Source: Roseomonas sp. KE2513
GTDB taxonomy: Bacteria > Pseudomonadota > Alphaproteobacteria > Acetobacterales > Acetobacteraceae
Length of the DNA: 64,000 nt
Reading direction: 5' to 3'
Assembly (NCBI RefSeq): GCF_016107305.1
Contig: NZ_RCVR01000011.1
Location: 62,001 to 126,000 of the forward strand
Shown one piece after another: positions 8,008 to 16,627 of the stretch (position 1 is the stretch's first letter; the number at the start of each line of letters is the position of its first letter). The translations under genes and the position numbers were made by a program. The notes beneath the pieces were generated by a model that searched no databases, was not told the DNA's origin, and worked only from the letters and a program-made list of their open reading frames with translations.

Positions 8008-8922
8008 TCAGCCCGGCGCTTCGCCAACCTCCTGGCGCGCCGTCCGGCCGGGAAGCGCCTGCGCCGCCATCGGCGCCTGCCTGGAGCCGCGGCGCTGTGC
8101 GGTCGCCCGGCCCTGCCTGTTCCCCTGACCCGCACCCTGCGAACCTGCGCGGTCCTGGTCCATGCGGCGCACGGCGGCGGCGAATTCGGGCGTATAGACG
8201 CTGTAGTCCATGTTGAGGCCCGGCGTCGTGTTGGCGGCGCCGATCCCGCTCCGCAGCGAGGTGCCGAGCGCGGTCGTCTGCAAGGCCGGGCTGGGCAGGG
8301 AGCCGTAGCGCGCGGAGCCTGGCCAGATCTCCATCACCTTGCGCGCATAGGCGACGCCGATGTCCGCGGTGCGAGAATGGTAGCCGGCAGCCGCCATAGG
8401 CCAACTGCCGGTCGCGCGGCGCAGGTCCGTCAGGAAGCGTGCGGCATAGGCCGTATTCGTCTGCGGGTCGAAGGCGCTGTCGAGCGAGGCGAAGGCCGCC
8501 GCGTGGTGCATGAGGTTGATCTGCGCGCAGCCAACATCGATGGAGCGGATGCCGCGCGCCTGGAAGGTCTGCACGGCGGCGATCGCCTGCTCCTTGCTCT
8601 CGTAGAAATAGCCGGTGCCGCCGACATTGATCGCCCAGGGCCAGGGTACCGCCCGCCCTGTCGCCGGGTCCACCCGCCCGCTCTCCACATAGGCGATGCT
8701 GCGCAGGAGGTGCTGCGGAAGGTTGTTGGCGCGCTCCGCGGCGGCGATGGCGGGCAGGCAGAGATCGCCGTTCGAGGGCGGCGGACCGGCCGGCCGGTCC
8801 GCCCTGGCGAGGGCGGGGAGCAGCAGCAGGACGGTGGCGATCGCGGAGACGGCGCGGATGGCGGGCCTGCCCTCGGCACGCGCCGCGCGAAGGTTAAGGG
8901 GGAAGCGAAGTCGATGAGGCAA
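8008..8922 (-). CDS. Lytic transglycosylase domain protein, exported
   Basis: 304 residues with an N-terminal signal peptide (hydrophobic run at about 24-40, ending ALARAD). The SLT-type peptidoglycan-cleaving domain follows: the catalytic Glu is E80 in SIAYVESG, then VGCAQINLMHH and the AAGYHSR motif, as in VirB1/SLT-like enzymes that cut the glycan with formation of an anhydro-muramic end. Beyond about residue 245 the protein becomes a low-complexity Gln/Arg/Gly/Ala tail without apparent domain, which may bind wall or be disordered. Stands alone between tRNA-Pro and livG. Whether it serves wall turnover or an envelope machine cannot be decided. Confidence 0.82.
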   Translation of the reverse strand: MPHRLRFPLNLRAARAEGRPAIRAVSAIATVLLLLPALARADRPAGPPPSNGDLCLPAIAAAERANNLPQHLLRSIAYVESGRVDPATGRAVPWPWAINVGGTGYFYESKEQAIAAVQTFQARGIRSIDVGCAQINLMHHAAAFASLDSAFDPQTNTAYAARFLTDLRRATGSWPMAAAGYHSRTADIGVAYARKVMEIWPGSARYGSLPSPALQTTALGTSLRSGIGAANTTPGLNMDYSVYTPEFAAAVRRMDQDRAGSQGAGQGNRQGRATAQRRGSRQAPMAAQALPGRTARQEVGEAPG

Positions 8923-9092
8923 CGGTCGTCCCTTCGGCCAAGGCCGGCCCTGGTAACAGTCGGCGTCGTCGGGAGACCAATCAAGTTAGGGTGGGGCGTG
9001 CCCGCGGAAGGCAGCGAAAGCCCGAAGGATTCGACTTCGTAGCGAAATTGGGCCTTGCCGGCAGCGCCGCTGGGGATGCGACGGTGAGATAG

Positions 9093-9169
9093 TGGTCGGA
9101 GCGGCGGGATTTGAACCCACGACCCCTTGTCCCCCAGACAAGTGCGCTACCAGGCTGCGCCACGCTCCG
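9093..9169 (-). tRNA. tRNA-Pro (anticodon GGG)
   Basis: Reading the minus strand: acceptor CGGAGCG pairs with CGCTCCG; D-arm GCGCAGCCTGGTAGCGC; anticodon arm CTTGT-CTGGGGG-ACAAG giving anticodon GGG; T-arm GTGGGTTCAAATCCC; discriminator A and an encoded CCA end. Total 77 bases. GGG reads CCC and CCU proline codons, heavily used in this GC-rich genome. It follows the MerR gene on the same strand but has its own promoter-like sequence. Confidence 0.97.
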
Positions 9170-9178
9170 ATGCGGCGG

Positions 9179-9207
9179 GGTCTAGCACCCGCCCGCCCGG
9201 CCCTCAA
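9179..9207 (-). promoter_or_regulatory. Probable promoter of tRNA-Pro
   Basis: On the minus strand TTGAGG (-35) and TAGACC (-10) are separated by exactly 17 bases, and the -10 ends 9 bases before the mature tRNA 5' end. Transcription would therefore begin only a few bases upstream of the tRNA. The hexamers resemble alphaproteobacterial sigma-70 promoters of stable RNA genes. Confidence 0.5.
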
Positions 9208-9244
9208 CCCCGCCTGGGCCGTTTCCTGGCGGCGCACCGCACGC

Positions 9245-9760
9245 TCAACGGCCGCCCAGTGCCCGGAGGTCGCGCGCGATGGCCTCCAGCTCGTCAAGGC
9301 AGGCGCGCAGCTCGCCACCCTCCGGCACCTCCAGGCCCTCGGCGGCATAGCCGGCCTCCGCGGAGAGGTCCTCAGCGCCGGCCGCGGCCTCCACGCCCTC
9401 CAGCCCGCCTTCGCGCAGCAGGCGCTGGACGCCCTTGATCGTGTAGCCCTGGGTGTAGAGCAGATCGCCGATGCGGCGGAGAAGGCTGATATCCTCCGGC
9501 CGGTAGTAGCGGCGCCCCCCGCCGCGCTTCAGCGGCTTCAGCTGCGGGAACTTCGTCTCCCAGAAGCGCAGGACGTGCTGCGGGATGTGCAGGTCCTCCG
9601 CCACCTCGCTGATGGTGCGGAAGGCGGTCGGCGATTTGCGTGCGCGCGTCGGTGACTCCGCGCCGGACCCGTCGCCCATGCCGCCCTCGCTGACACCCCG
9701 CGGAGCGGCGGGGGTAATGCCGCCAAGCACGCTCATGCCGCTCATCGCACCTCTGCTCAA
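9245..9760 (-). CDS. MerR-family transcriptional regulator
   Basis: 171 residues. After a ~45-residue Gly/Ser-rich leader the MerR winged helix begins at [25 protein letters not shown] and continues [20 protein letters not shown] and a dimerisation-like helix with [12 protein letters not shown]. No C-terminal metal-binding cysteines are present, so it is not a metal sensor of the classic kind. It overlaps ihfA by 4 bases; an ihfA-merR pair is a conserved alphaproteobacterial arrangement, but the target of this regulator is not known to me. Start among several Met residues in the first 28 is uncertain; the one giving the 4-base overlap was used. Confidence 0.85.
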   Translation of the reverse strand: MSRGAMSGMSVLGGITPAAPRGVSEGGMGDGSGAESPTRARKSPTAFRTISEVAEDLHIPQHVLRFWETKFPQLKPLKRGGGRRYYRPEDISLLRRIGDLLYTQGYTIKGVQRLLREGGLEGVEAAAGAEDLSAEAGYAAEGLEVPEGGELRACLDELEAIARDLRALGGR

Positions 9761-10065
9761 TCCTCGCCCCGCGGCGGGGTTTCGCCGTTGATGCGAGCCT
9801 TCAGCACCTGGCTGGCGCGGAAGGACAGGACTCGGCGCGGGGTGATCGGCACCTCCACGCCCGTCTTCGGGTTCCGCCCGATCCGCTGGGCCTTCTGTCG
9901 CACGGAAAAGGTGCCGAATGCCGAAAGCTTCACGGGTTCGCCCGCCTCCAGTGTCGCGGACAGCCGGTTGAGCACATCTTCCAGGAGCGCCGCACTCTCA
10001 TTTCTTGAGAGTCCGACCTGCATGTAGATTGCCTCGGCCAACTGCGCGCGGGTGATGGTGTTCAC
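9757..10065 (-). CDS. ihfA: Integration host factor subunit alpha
   Basis: 102 residues, the usual length for an HU/IHF subunit. It bends DNA sharply as a heterodimer with IhfB. Visible: N-terminal helices ([21 protein letters not shown]), the [13 protein letters not shown] strand region, and the DNA-intercalating arm GRNPKTG with the conserved Pro. GTG start (MNTITRAQ); an ATG just upstream is out of frame and stops at once. Follows fabH on the same strand with a 159-base gap that holds its own candidate promoter. Confidence 0.95.
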   Translation of the reverse strand: MNTITRAQLAEAIYMQVGLSRNESAALLEDVLNRLSATLEAGEPVKLSAFGTFSVRQKAQRIGRNPKTGVEVPITPRRVLSFRASQVLKARINGETPPRGED

Positions 10066-10106
10066 GTGTCCATACCCCCTCTCGCCCCGTCTTGCCGGGC
10101 TGAGGG

Positions 10107-10135
10107 ATTGGACCGCTGGGGCGGGGCCCCGTCAA
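10107..10135 (-). promoter_or_regulatory. Candidate promoter of ihfA-merR
   Basis: TTGACG (5 of 6 to consensus) and TCCAAT (4 of 6) are 17 bases apart on the minus strand, about 40 bases ahead of the ihfA start codon. The 159-base fabH-ihfA gap contains no other good candidate. Confidence 0.4.
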
Positions 10136-10224
10136 TCGAGGCGGAACAAAAGTGTGGACTCTCGCACGCAGTGTTGCCGAAATGCCGTGGTGAGTCGCGG
10201 GGCCGCCAAGGGCTGGCGATGGTC

Positions 10225-11169
10225 TCAGAAGCGCGCCAGCGCCGCGCCCCAGGTAAGCCCGCCGCCGATCGCTTCCATCAGCACCAGGTCGCCCTTTCGG
10301 ACGCGTCCGTCACGGGTAGCCTCGGCCAGTGCGAGGGGAATCGACGCGGCGGAGGTGTTCGCGTGGCGGTCGACCGTCACCACGACCCGTTCCGAGGGAA
10401 GGCCGAGCTTGCGGCCCATCGCGTCGATAATTCGCAGATTCGCCTGGTGCGGCACGAGCCACTGCACATCGGACTTATCGAGGTTGTTCGCAGCCAGGGC
10501 TTCGTCCACGGCGGAGGCGAGCTTTGAGACAGCGTGGCGGAAAACCTCCCGTCCGGCCATGCGAACCAGCCCGCCCTCAACCTGCAGGATGTCGCCGTGC
10601 CGCCCGTCCGAGTGCAGGTGGGTGGAGAGGACGCCTTGATCGCCAGCCTCCTCCGAAGCCCGCATCAGCACCGCCCCCGCGCCATCTCCGAAGAGCACGC
10701 AGGTGCCGCGGTCGGTCCAGTCGAGGATTCGCGTGAAGGCCTCCGCCCCCACGACGAGGGCGCTGCGGCAGGCGCCGGTGCGCAGCATCGAATCGGCCAC
10801 GCCCACGGCGTAGATGAAGCCCGTGCAGGCCGCCGAGATGTCGAAAGCGAAGCCCTGGTGGATGCCAAGCTTCTCCTGCACCCGCGCCGCGGTGGAGGGA
10901 AAGGCCGAATCGGGGGTGGCCGTCGCCAGGATAACCGCATCCACCTCGGAGGCATCGGCACCGGCCTGGGCGAGTGCCTCGCGGCAGGCGGCGGCCCCCA
11001 TGTCGGCCGTCGATTCGCCGGGCGCGGCAAGATGGCGGCGCCGAATGCCCGTGCGCTCGGTGATCCAGGCGTCGGAGGTGTCGAGGTTGAAGGCCGCGGC
11101 CAGCTCGTCGTTTGTCAGGCTGCGCGCCGGCAGGTAGCCGCCGGTGCCAACGATCACGGAACGGGTCAT
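10225..11169 (-). CDS. fabH: Beta-ketoacyl-ACP synthase III
   Basis: 314 residues. Condenses an acyl-CoA primer with malonyl-ACP to start fatty acid synthesis. Catalytic triad visible: Cys in DISAACTGFIYA, His in VPHQANLRII, Asn in VDRHANTSAASIP. It starts with ATG inside the sequence TGATG, sharing one base with the plsX stop, so the two are coupled. The listed frame extends upstream over plsX but the N-terminus MTRSVIVGTGGYLP is the standard FabH beginning. Confidence 0.97.
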   Translation of the reverse strand: MTRSVIVGTGGYLPARSLTNDELAAAFNLDTSDAWITERTGIRRRHLAAPGESTADMGAAACREALAQAGADASEVDAVILATATPDSAFPSTAARVQEKLGIHQGFAFDISAACTGFIYAVGVADSMLRTGACRSALVVGAEAFTRILDWTDRGTCVLFGDGAGAVLMRASEEAGDQGVLSTHLHSDGRHGDILQVEGGLVRMAGREVFRHAVSKLASAVDEALAANNLDKSDVQWLVPHQANLRIIDAMGRKLGLPSERVVVTVDRHANTSAASIPLALAEATRDGRVRKGDLVLMEAIGGGLTWGAALARF

Positions 11170-12347
11170 CAGCGCGCCACGGCCTGCGGGGCCTGGTCCA
11201 GCCCTTCCCCGCCGCCCGCCGCGCGCTGCCCGAGCAGCGCGACGCCGGTGCGGATGCGCTCGTTGAAGCCGTGCGTCACCATGTCCATCGCCACGTCCAG
11301 GGCATGAGCGAAACCGAGCGCGTCGGTGCCGCCATGGCTTTTCACCACCACGCCGTTCAGTCCGATCAGCACGGCGCCGTTGTAGCGCCGCGGGTCCATC
11401 CATTCGCGCAGCCGGTCCAGCGCCGGCCGCGCCAGCAGGTAGCCGAGCCGCGCGGGAATCGAGGAGTTGAAGACCTGGCGCAGCAGCGTGCCGACCAGCT
11501 TCAGCGCCCCCTCCCCCGTCTTGAGCGCCACGTTGCCCGTGAAGCCGTCCGTCACCACCACGTCCACCGTGCCCGCGGTGATGTCGTGCCCCTCCACGAA
11601 GCCGTGGAAGCCGGCGCCGATATGGCTCTCGCGCAGGATCTCCGCCGCCTGGCGGATGCGCTCGTCGCCCTTCAGCTCCTCCGAACCCACGTTCAGCAGG
11701 CCGATCGTGGGCGCGGTCAGGCCGAGCACGGCGCGGGCGAAGGCATCGCCCATCACCGCGAACTCCACGAGGTTGCGCACCTCGTAGGTGATGTTCGCCC
11801 CGAGATCGAGCAGCACCACATCACCGCGCGCCGAGGGGCCGATGGCCGCCAGCGCCGGCCGGTCGATCTCGGGCATGGTGCGGAGCACGATCTTGGCCAG
11901 CGCCATCAGCGCGCCGGTGTTGCCGGCGGAGATAACACCCTCCGCCTCCCCTGCCGCCACGGCGTCGATCGCCACGCGCATGGAGGCCCGCCGCAGGCGC
12001 AGCGCCGCGGTGGGTTTCATGTCGCCGGAAATCACGTCGGGCGCGTGCCGGACGGTGCAGATGGCCGCGGCCTTCGGACGGGTGGAAAGCCCCGCCCGCA
12101 GCCGCGCCTCATCGCCCACCAGCAGGAAGCGGACGGCGCGGTGCCGGTCCGCCGCCCGCTCGATCCCGTCGAGCACGACATCGGGCGCGTGGTCGCCCCC
12201 CATGGCATCAATGGCGAGCGAGTAGCGCTCCGCCTGGAGACCGCTCGAGGAGGAGGCGCCGGACGCGACCGCCCCGGGGCCGGACGTGCCCCGAATGCGG
12301 GCGCCCGAAACGGGTGCGCCGGCCGCGGGGGCCCCGGATGCAGCCAC
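11169..12347 (-). CDS. plsX: Phosphate acyltransferase PlsX
   Basis: 392 residues. Converts acyl-ACP to acyl-phosphate, feeding PlsY in phospholipid synthesis. Core motifs: SLAIDAMGGDHAP at about residue 45, GEAEGVISAGNTGALMA, and LLNVGSEELKGDE, TDGFTGNVALKT. Unusually, about 38 Ala/Gly/Ser-rich residues precede the core. The GTG start has a good site (TAAGGAG, 8 bases away), and no other start codon exists before the core, so the extension is probably translated. Sits between rpmF and fabH as in most proteobacteria. Confidence 0.95.
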   Translation of the reverse strand: MAASGAPAAGAPVSGARIRGTSGPGAVASGASSSSGLQAERYSLAIDAMGGDHAPDVVLDGIERAADRHRAVRFLLVGDEARLRAGLSTRPKAAAICTVRHAPDVISGDMKPTAALRLRRASMRVAIDAVAAGEAEGVISAGNTGALMALAKIVLRTMPEIDRPALAAIGPSARGDVVLLDLGANITYEVRNLVEFAVMGDAFARAVLGLTAPTIGLLNVGSEELKGDERIRQAAEILRESHIGAGFHGFVEGHDITAGTVDVVVTDGFTGNVALKTGEGALKLVGTLLRQVFNSSIPARLGYLLARPALDRLREWMDPRRYNGAVLIGLNGVVVKSHGGTDALGFAHALDVAMDMVTHGFNERIRTGVALLGQRAAGGGEGLDQAPQAVAR

Positions 12348-12403
12348 TTCCGGCGCTCCTTACGATCGCAGAGAGGAGGGCAAAGGCCGCTGCGCGCGCC
12401 GGA

Positions 12404-12607
12404 TCAGGCGCGGACGGCGCCCTTCAGGGCCTTGCCGGCCGCAACGACCTCGCGGCCGTCGTAGAAGCCGCAGGAGACACAGACGTTGTGCGGACGGCGC
12501 AGCTCACCGCAGTTCGGGCAGTCGGCATGCGCCTCCCGCGGGAGGGCCTCATGGCTGCGACGCATGCCGCGGCGGGAGGGCGACACTTTTCTCTTCGGAA
12601 CGGCCAT
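12404..12607 (-). CDS. rpmF: 50S ribosomal protein L32
   Basis: 67 residues, starting [19 protein letters not shown], the standard L32 N-terminus, with a zinc-ribbon Cys set: CPNCG and CVSCG. It lies 127 bases after yceD and 56 before plsX, the conserved yceD-rpmF-plsX-fabH order linking ribosome protein and lipid synthesis genes. Confidence 0.97.
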   Translation of the reverse strand: MAVPKRKVSPSRRGMRRSHEALPREAHADCPNCGELRRPHNVCVSCGFYDGREVVAAGKALKGAVRA

Positions 12608-12734
12608 CGGTGCCGGGCCTTTCTATGATGCTACACGTCGCGCGAAGGGACGGGATTCTCGGGAGGCGCGCGCCATACCACCCGGCCCCCCCGGGAGCAA
12701 GTCCAAGGAAAGCCCAAGCAAGTCGGCCCGGCGG

Positions 12735-13241
12735 TCAGCCAGGCTTCGGAATGCCGCGTAAAGCACGAAGCGCGTCGAAGGGCGAGGGCTTTCGATCCGC
12801 GGCCTCGGATGGCAGCTCTGCGCCCGGCGCCCTCGGATAGGGATCGAGCGAGAGGGAGAGGTCCTGAACCAGGGCCTCGCCGAGGTCGAAGGAGCCGTCG
12901 GCCTCAGCCTCAATCTCGTCCGGCCCGTCATCCAGCTCGTCGGAGGGCTCCTCGCCCGGCGGCAGCAGGCGCCAATCGATCGGCGCCTCCACCGTCTGCG
13001 GCACGGGCTCCAGCGTGACGACACATTCCTGCACCACCGCCGCGCGCAGCGTGCCCCGGGCACGGATCGCGCCGCCCGGCGCGGGTTGGAGGTCGATCTC
13101 GGCGGTCAGCGAATCCAGCCCGAGCAGCCCGAGCCGCCCGACCAACACCGCGCGCTCCTCCGGCGTCGCCTCAAGCCGCTCGTGCCGACCCTCGGGACCG
13201 ACCGCGGCGGGGCGGAGGGGACGGAACATCTCGCGGGTCAT
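12735..13241 (-). CDS. yceD: YceD family (DUF177) protein
   Basis: 168 residues. YceD proteins are linked to 23S rRNA accumulation and are encoded next to rpmF. Visible family parts: RGTLRAAVVQECVVTLEPVPQ in the centre and a very acidic stretch after it (PGEEPSDELDDGPDEIEAE) ending in LVQDLSLSLDPYPRAP. I chose the ATG giving MTREMFRPLRP, which overlaps the upstream stop as ATGA; a Met five codons earlier is possible. Confidence 0.85.
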   Translation of the reverse strand: MTREMFRPLRPAAVGPEGRHERLEATPEERAVLVGRLGLLGLDSLTAEIDLQPAPGGAIRARGTLRAAVVQECVVTLEPVPQTVEAPIDWRLLPPGEEPSDELDDGPDEIEAEADGSFDLGEALVQDLSLSLDPYPRAPGAELPSEAADRKPSPFDALRALRGIPKPG

Positions 13242-13774
13242 GCCGGCACTCCCCACTCCACGCGCCCCTGCACAAATCCCTCGAAGGGCTGCGCGGCCAG
13301 GGCGCCGTCCAATGCCGCGGCATGCGCCGCCAGCCGCCCGGCCGCCCCCTCGGGCGCACCGTCAGGCCAAACGTTCCGGCTCAGCGCCGCTTCCAGCGCG
13401 GGAAGATCGCTGGCGGCCAGCGCGCTCTCATAAGCTAGGGCCCGGCCGTGGAAGGCCTCCCACATGCGCCGCACGCGCTTGCCAATGGACATATCGCCCA
13501 CCCCCATCTCCCGGAGGTTGAGGTCCATGTCCGCGAACATCGCGTCGAACACCGCCTGGGCAAGCGCAGGGCCGCGCGGGTCGGGGTCGCGGTGCAGACG
13601 GCGCACCAGGAGAGCGGCATGAAGCGCGACGAGGTCGAAGCGCCCTTCCAGCGTGTCGGGCACAGCGTCCTCCCCGAAGAGGGCCGGGTCGCGCGCGGCT
13701 TCGACGGCCGCCGTGTAGAGGGTAAAGCCGGCCCGCTCGTGCGGGCGGCGCCGGAAGAGGCCGAACAGGGCCAT
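13238..13774 (-). CDS. Ubiquinol-cytochrome c chaperone (CBP3/UQCC1-like) family protein
   Basis: 178 residues beginning MALFGLFRRRPHER. Members assist cytochrome b / bc1 complex assembly in mitochondria and alphaproteobacteria. Visible hallmarks: the YTAAVEAARDPALFGE segment, LEGRFDLVALHAALL, AVFDAMFADMDLNLREMGVGD and the 'SIGKRVRRMWEAFHGR' helix. It is first in the run CBP3-yceD-rpmF-plsX-fabH and diverges from the bamE-like gene, 145 bases away. The frame is open upstream, but MALFGLFRR is the family-typical start. Confidence 0.88.
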   Translation of the reverse strand: MALFGLFRRRPHERAGFTLYTAAVEAARDPALFGEDAVPDTLEGRFDLVALHAALLVRRLHRDPDPRGPALAQAVFDAMFADMDLNLREMGVGDMSIGKRVRRMWEAFHGRALAYESALAASDLPALEAALSRNVWPDGAPEGAAGRLAAHAAALDGALAAQPFEGFVQGRVEWGVPA

Positions 13775-13919
13775 GGGGTTTCTCGCGGTTCCATCCGTCG
13801 GCCCTCTCGGGCGCGCCGGCAAAGCCGCTCTGTTGACCGGGCGGCAGGGCGGTGGCAATCGAACCGGCGAGATGGCCCTCCCTCCCCGCCCCGTCAATCC
13901 GCCCTGCCCATTCCGCGCG

Positions 13920-14444
13920 ATGTCGCCGCAGCGATCCGGGTCGGCTGGCTGGCGCGCGGCGCTCGCCCTCTCCGCCGCGCTCGCCGCCGCGCCGCTCGCC
14001 GGCTGCGGCGTCTTCTCCGCGCCGGAGCAGCTTCGCGGCAACCGCGCGGACGCCGAGCTTCTGCAGCAGCTCACCCCCGGCGTCTCCAGCAAGGCGGACG
14101 TGACGGCCGTGCTCGGCTCGCCCAGCGCCACCTCCACCTTCGACGACCGCGAGTGGTACTACATCAGCGCGATGAGCCACACGCGCCCGGCGCGGGTGCC
14201 GGCGATCGAGAACCAGCGCGTGGTGGTCGTGCGCTTCAACGACCAGGGCATCGTCGAGGGCATCGTCCAGAAGGGCGAGGACCAGATGCGCAACGTGTCG
14301 GCGGTGGAACGCACCACGCCGGTGCCTGGCAACGACCGCTCCCTGCTCCAGGCGCTCTTCGGCAATATTGGCCGGTTCGGACCGACCACGACGCAGGAAA
14401 CGGTCCCCGGCGCCAACGCCGGCTCCGGCGCCCCGCCCCGCTGA
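13920..14444 (+). CDS. bamE: BamE/OmlA-family outer membrane lipoprotein
   Basis: 174 residues. A lipoprotein signal peptide is followed by the lipobox LAGC (Cys at about residue 28). The SmpA/OmlA fold follows: LLQQLTPGVSSKADVTAVLGSPS, then FDDREWYYIS, and VVRFNDQGIVEGI. Family members belong to the beta-barrel assembly machine. The C-terminus is a longer Gly/Pro/Ala tail than in E. coli BamE. ATG at 13920 chosen because it places the signal peptide at the N-terminus; upstream in-frame Met codons would bury it. The stop codon sits in the loop of a terminator-like hairpin. Confidence 0.82.
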   Translation: MSPQRSGSAGWRAALALSAALAAAPLAGCGVFSAPEQLRGNRADAELLQQLTPGVSSKADVTAVLGSPSATSTFDDREWYYISAMSHTRPARVPAIENQRVVVVRFNDQGIVEGIVQKGEDQMRNVSAVERTTPVPGNDRSLLQALFGNIGRFGPTTTQETVPGANAGSGAPPR

Positions 14445-14454
14445 CGGGGCGGGG
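14431..14454. terminator. Perfect 10-bp hairpin spanning the bamE stop codon
   Basis: CCCCGCCCCG and CGGGGCGGGG pair around a 4-base loop CTGA that contains the bamE stop TGA. The opposing MFS gene stops 10 bases beyond. The symmetry suits bidirectional termination, though no T-run is present on either side. Confidence 0.55.
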
Positions 14455-14463
14455 AAACCCGCC

Positions 14464-15657
14464 TCAGGCCGCGAAGCGCACCGGCCGCCGCATGATCCGG
14501 AGTAGCGCGAGGCCGAGCGCCGGCAGGACGAGGATGTTCAGCAGGTTCCACCCGCTGGCGGCGTGAAGCAGGCCGGAGCCGAAGGCGGTGCAGGCCACGG
14601 TGCCGAAGACGATGAAGTCGTTGGCCGTCTGCGCCCGGACGCGTTCGGCAGGGGTGTGCGCCTCGGCCAGCAGGGTCGTGGCCCCCGTGAACATGAAGTT
14701 CCAGCCCACCCCGAGCGCCGCGAGCGCGAGGGTGAAGTGCAGGAAATCCTTCCCCAGCAGCGCCAGGCACACGCAGATCGCGTTGAGCACCACCCCCGCC
14801 ACGATCACCGGGCGCGTGCCGAAGCGCGCGATCAGCCGCCCCGTCACGAAGCCCGGCGCGTACATCGAGATAGCGTGCGCCTGGATCACGGTGGCGCTCG
14901 CCGAGATGCCGAAGCCGCAGAGCATCATCTCGAGCGGCGTCGAGGTCATCAGCAGGTTCATCGTGCCGTAGGCCACGGCGCCGGTCAGCGCCGCCGTCAG
15001 GAAGGCGGGCCGGGCGACGATCTCCATCACTGGCGTGGCGACCGTCGCCCGCGGCGGTGCAGGCGGCAGGGCGATCTGCGTCAGCAGCGCCATGCAGGCG
15101 AGCGGCATGAGCGCGAGGATGAGGTAGGTGCCGAGGAAGAGCGCGGGCGCGAAGAGGTCCCGCGTGTGCTTAACCAGCTCCGGCCCGAGGGCCGCCGCGA
15201 TCACGCCGCCGGCCATGACGAGGGAGATCGCGCGCGGCCGGTAGTCCGGTGAGGCCACCTCGGCCGCCGCGAAGCGGTAGTGCTGGGCGATGCCGAAGCC
15301 CATCCCCGCCGGGATGGCGCCGAGGCAGTAGAGTGGGAAGCTCCCCTGCCAGACCCCGAAAGCGAAGACGAGACTGCCGAGAAGGCTGCCCGCCGCCCCC
15401 AGGATGAAGCCGGGCCGCCGCCCGAGCCGGGCGAAGACCATGCCGGCGGGGATGGAGGCTGTCATGGTCGCCAGCATCTGGAGGGCCATGGGCAGGGTCG
15501 CGAGCGCCTTGTTCTCCGCCAGGCTGTAGCCGATCAGCGCGCCCATGGTGGCCTGGCCGACGACAGCGGAGTTCATCAGCGCCTGGCAGAGGAAAAGGAG
15601 CCGGACGTTGCGCCGCATCGCCGTCTGGGCCGGAAGGTCCATGGTCGTCGCTGACAT
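14464..15657 (-). CDS. MFS transporter
   Basis: 397 residues, twelve predicted membrane helices. Major-facilitator loop 2-3 motif appears as FARLGRRPGFILG near residue 80; the central loop (ALPPAPPRATVATP) splits the two six-helix bundles. Closest in feel to YfkF/ MFS_1 exporters, but substrate is not deducible. ATG at 15657 chosen because it overlaps the thiL stop in TGATG; an ATG five codons upstream is possible. It is the last gene of the riboflavin/thiL unit and ends against bamE. Confidence 0.85.
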   Translation of the reverse strand: MSATTMDLPAQTAMRRNVRLLFLCQALMNSAVVGQATMGALIGYSLAENKALATLPMALQMLATMTASIPAGMVFARLGRRPGFILGAAGSLLGSLVFAFGVWQGSFPLYCLGAIPAGMGFGIAQHYRFAAAEVASPDYRPRAISLVMAGGVIAAALGPELVKHTRDLFAPALFLGTYLILALMPLACMALLTQIALPPAPPRATVATPVMEIVARPAFLTAALTGAVAYGTMNLLMTSTPLEMMLCGFGISASATVIQAHAISMYAPGFVTGRLIARFGTRPVIVAGVVLNAICVCLALLGKDFLHFTLALAALGVGWNFMFTGATTLLAEAHTPAERVRAQTANDFIVFGTVACTAFGSGLLHAASGWNLLNILVLPALGLALLRIMRRPVRFAA

Positions 15658-16619
15658 CAGAAGTGGCTCCATCCCCCCTGCGCGGGGGTAAGGGTCCCTC
15701 CGTCGCGGCCAAGCAGCGTGACCTCCGCCGCTCCTTCCGTGAAGCGTCCGATCCGCGTAACGGCCGTGCCGGCGACGCGGGACGCCTCGTGGACACGCGC
15801 CGCATCCTCGGGGGCGGCAGCGAAAAGCAGCTCGTAGTCGTCACCCCCGGTGGCCAGGCGGGGGAGCCAGGAGGGATCCCTCTCCACCGCCGCCGCGGCC
15901 GAGGGCGAGAGCGGCAGGGCCGCCAACTCCAGCACGGCCCCGACCTGGCCGGCCCGGCAGAGATGCCCGAGGTCCTGCGCCAGCCCGTCCGACACGTCCA
16001 TCGCCGCCCGTGCCAACCCGCGCAGGGCGATACCCAAGGCGAGGCGCGGTTCCGGCAGCCGGTAGCGGCGGGCGAGGTGCGGATCGGCCGGGAGCCGCCG
16101 CTGGAGCACCGCGAGGCCGAGCGCGCCGTCGCCGATCGTGCCGGAAACCCAGAGGTCATCCCCTGGCCGCGCCCCGGCCCGGCGCAGCGCCCTCTCGGGC
16201 GGCACGGTGCCGATGATCGTCAGCGACAGGCAGGCAGGCCCAGGAATGGAAACGGTATCCCCGCCGAGCACCTGAAGGCCGAAATCTCGCTGGTCCTGCG
16301 CCAACCCGGCGGCAAACCCCTCCAGCCATTCGGCGGAGGTGCCGCGCGGCAGGGCCGTGGTCATGAGATAGGCGAGCGGCTCCGCCCCCATGGCCGCGAG
16401 ATCGGAGAGGTTCACCCGCAGCAGCTTCCGACCGATAGTCTCCGGCGGGTCTTCGGGCAGGTAGTGCACGCCCTCCACCATGGCGTCGGCCGCGAGCACG
16501 AGCTGCTGGCCCGGCGGAGGCGAGAGGAGGGCGGCGTCGTCCGACAGGTCCAGCGCCCCCTCCCCCGCGAGCGGCCGGAAGTGCCGCGCGATGAGCGCGA
16601 ACTCGGGAGGAAGGGCCAC
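15657..16619 (-). CDS. thiL: Thiamine-monophosphate kinase
   Basis: 320 residues. Phosphorylates thiamine monophosphate to the active diphosphate cofactor. AIR-synthase-like fold with DDAALL near residue 27, DAMVEGVHYL, the NLSDLAAMGAEPLAYL helix, GGDTVS, and AMDVSDGLAQDLGH. Placement nusB-thiL is widespread in proteobacteria. Eight bases separate it from nusB. Confidence 0.95.
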   Translation of the reverse strand: MALPPEFALIARHFRPLAGEGALDLSDDAALLSPPPGQQLVLAADAMVEGVHYLPEDPPETIGRKLLRVNLSDLAAMGAEPLAYLMTTALPRGTSAEWLEGFAAGLAQDQRDFGLQVLGGDTVSIPGPACLSLTIIGTVPPERALRRAGARPGDDLWVSGTIGDGALGLAVLQRRLPADPHLARRYRLPEPRLALGIALRGLARAAMDVSDGLAQDLGHLCRAGQVGAVLELAALPLSPSAAAAVERDPSWLPRLATGGDDYELLFAAAPEDAARVHEASRVAGTAVTRIGRFTEGAAEVTLLGRDGGTLTPAQGGWSHF

Positions 16620-16627
16620 GGGAGGCG

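Noticed and set aside
13774-13919. Divergent promoters between the CBP3 and bamE genes
   Set aside because: TTGACC and TTGACG occur on the two strands, but neither has an acceptable -10 at 16-18 bases.
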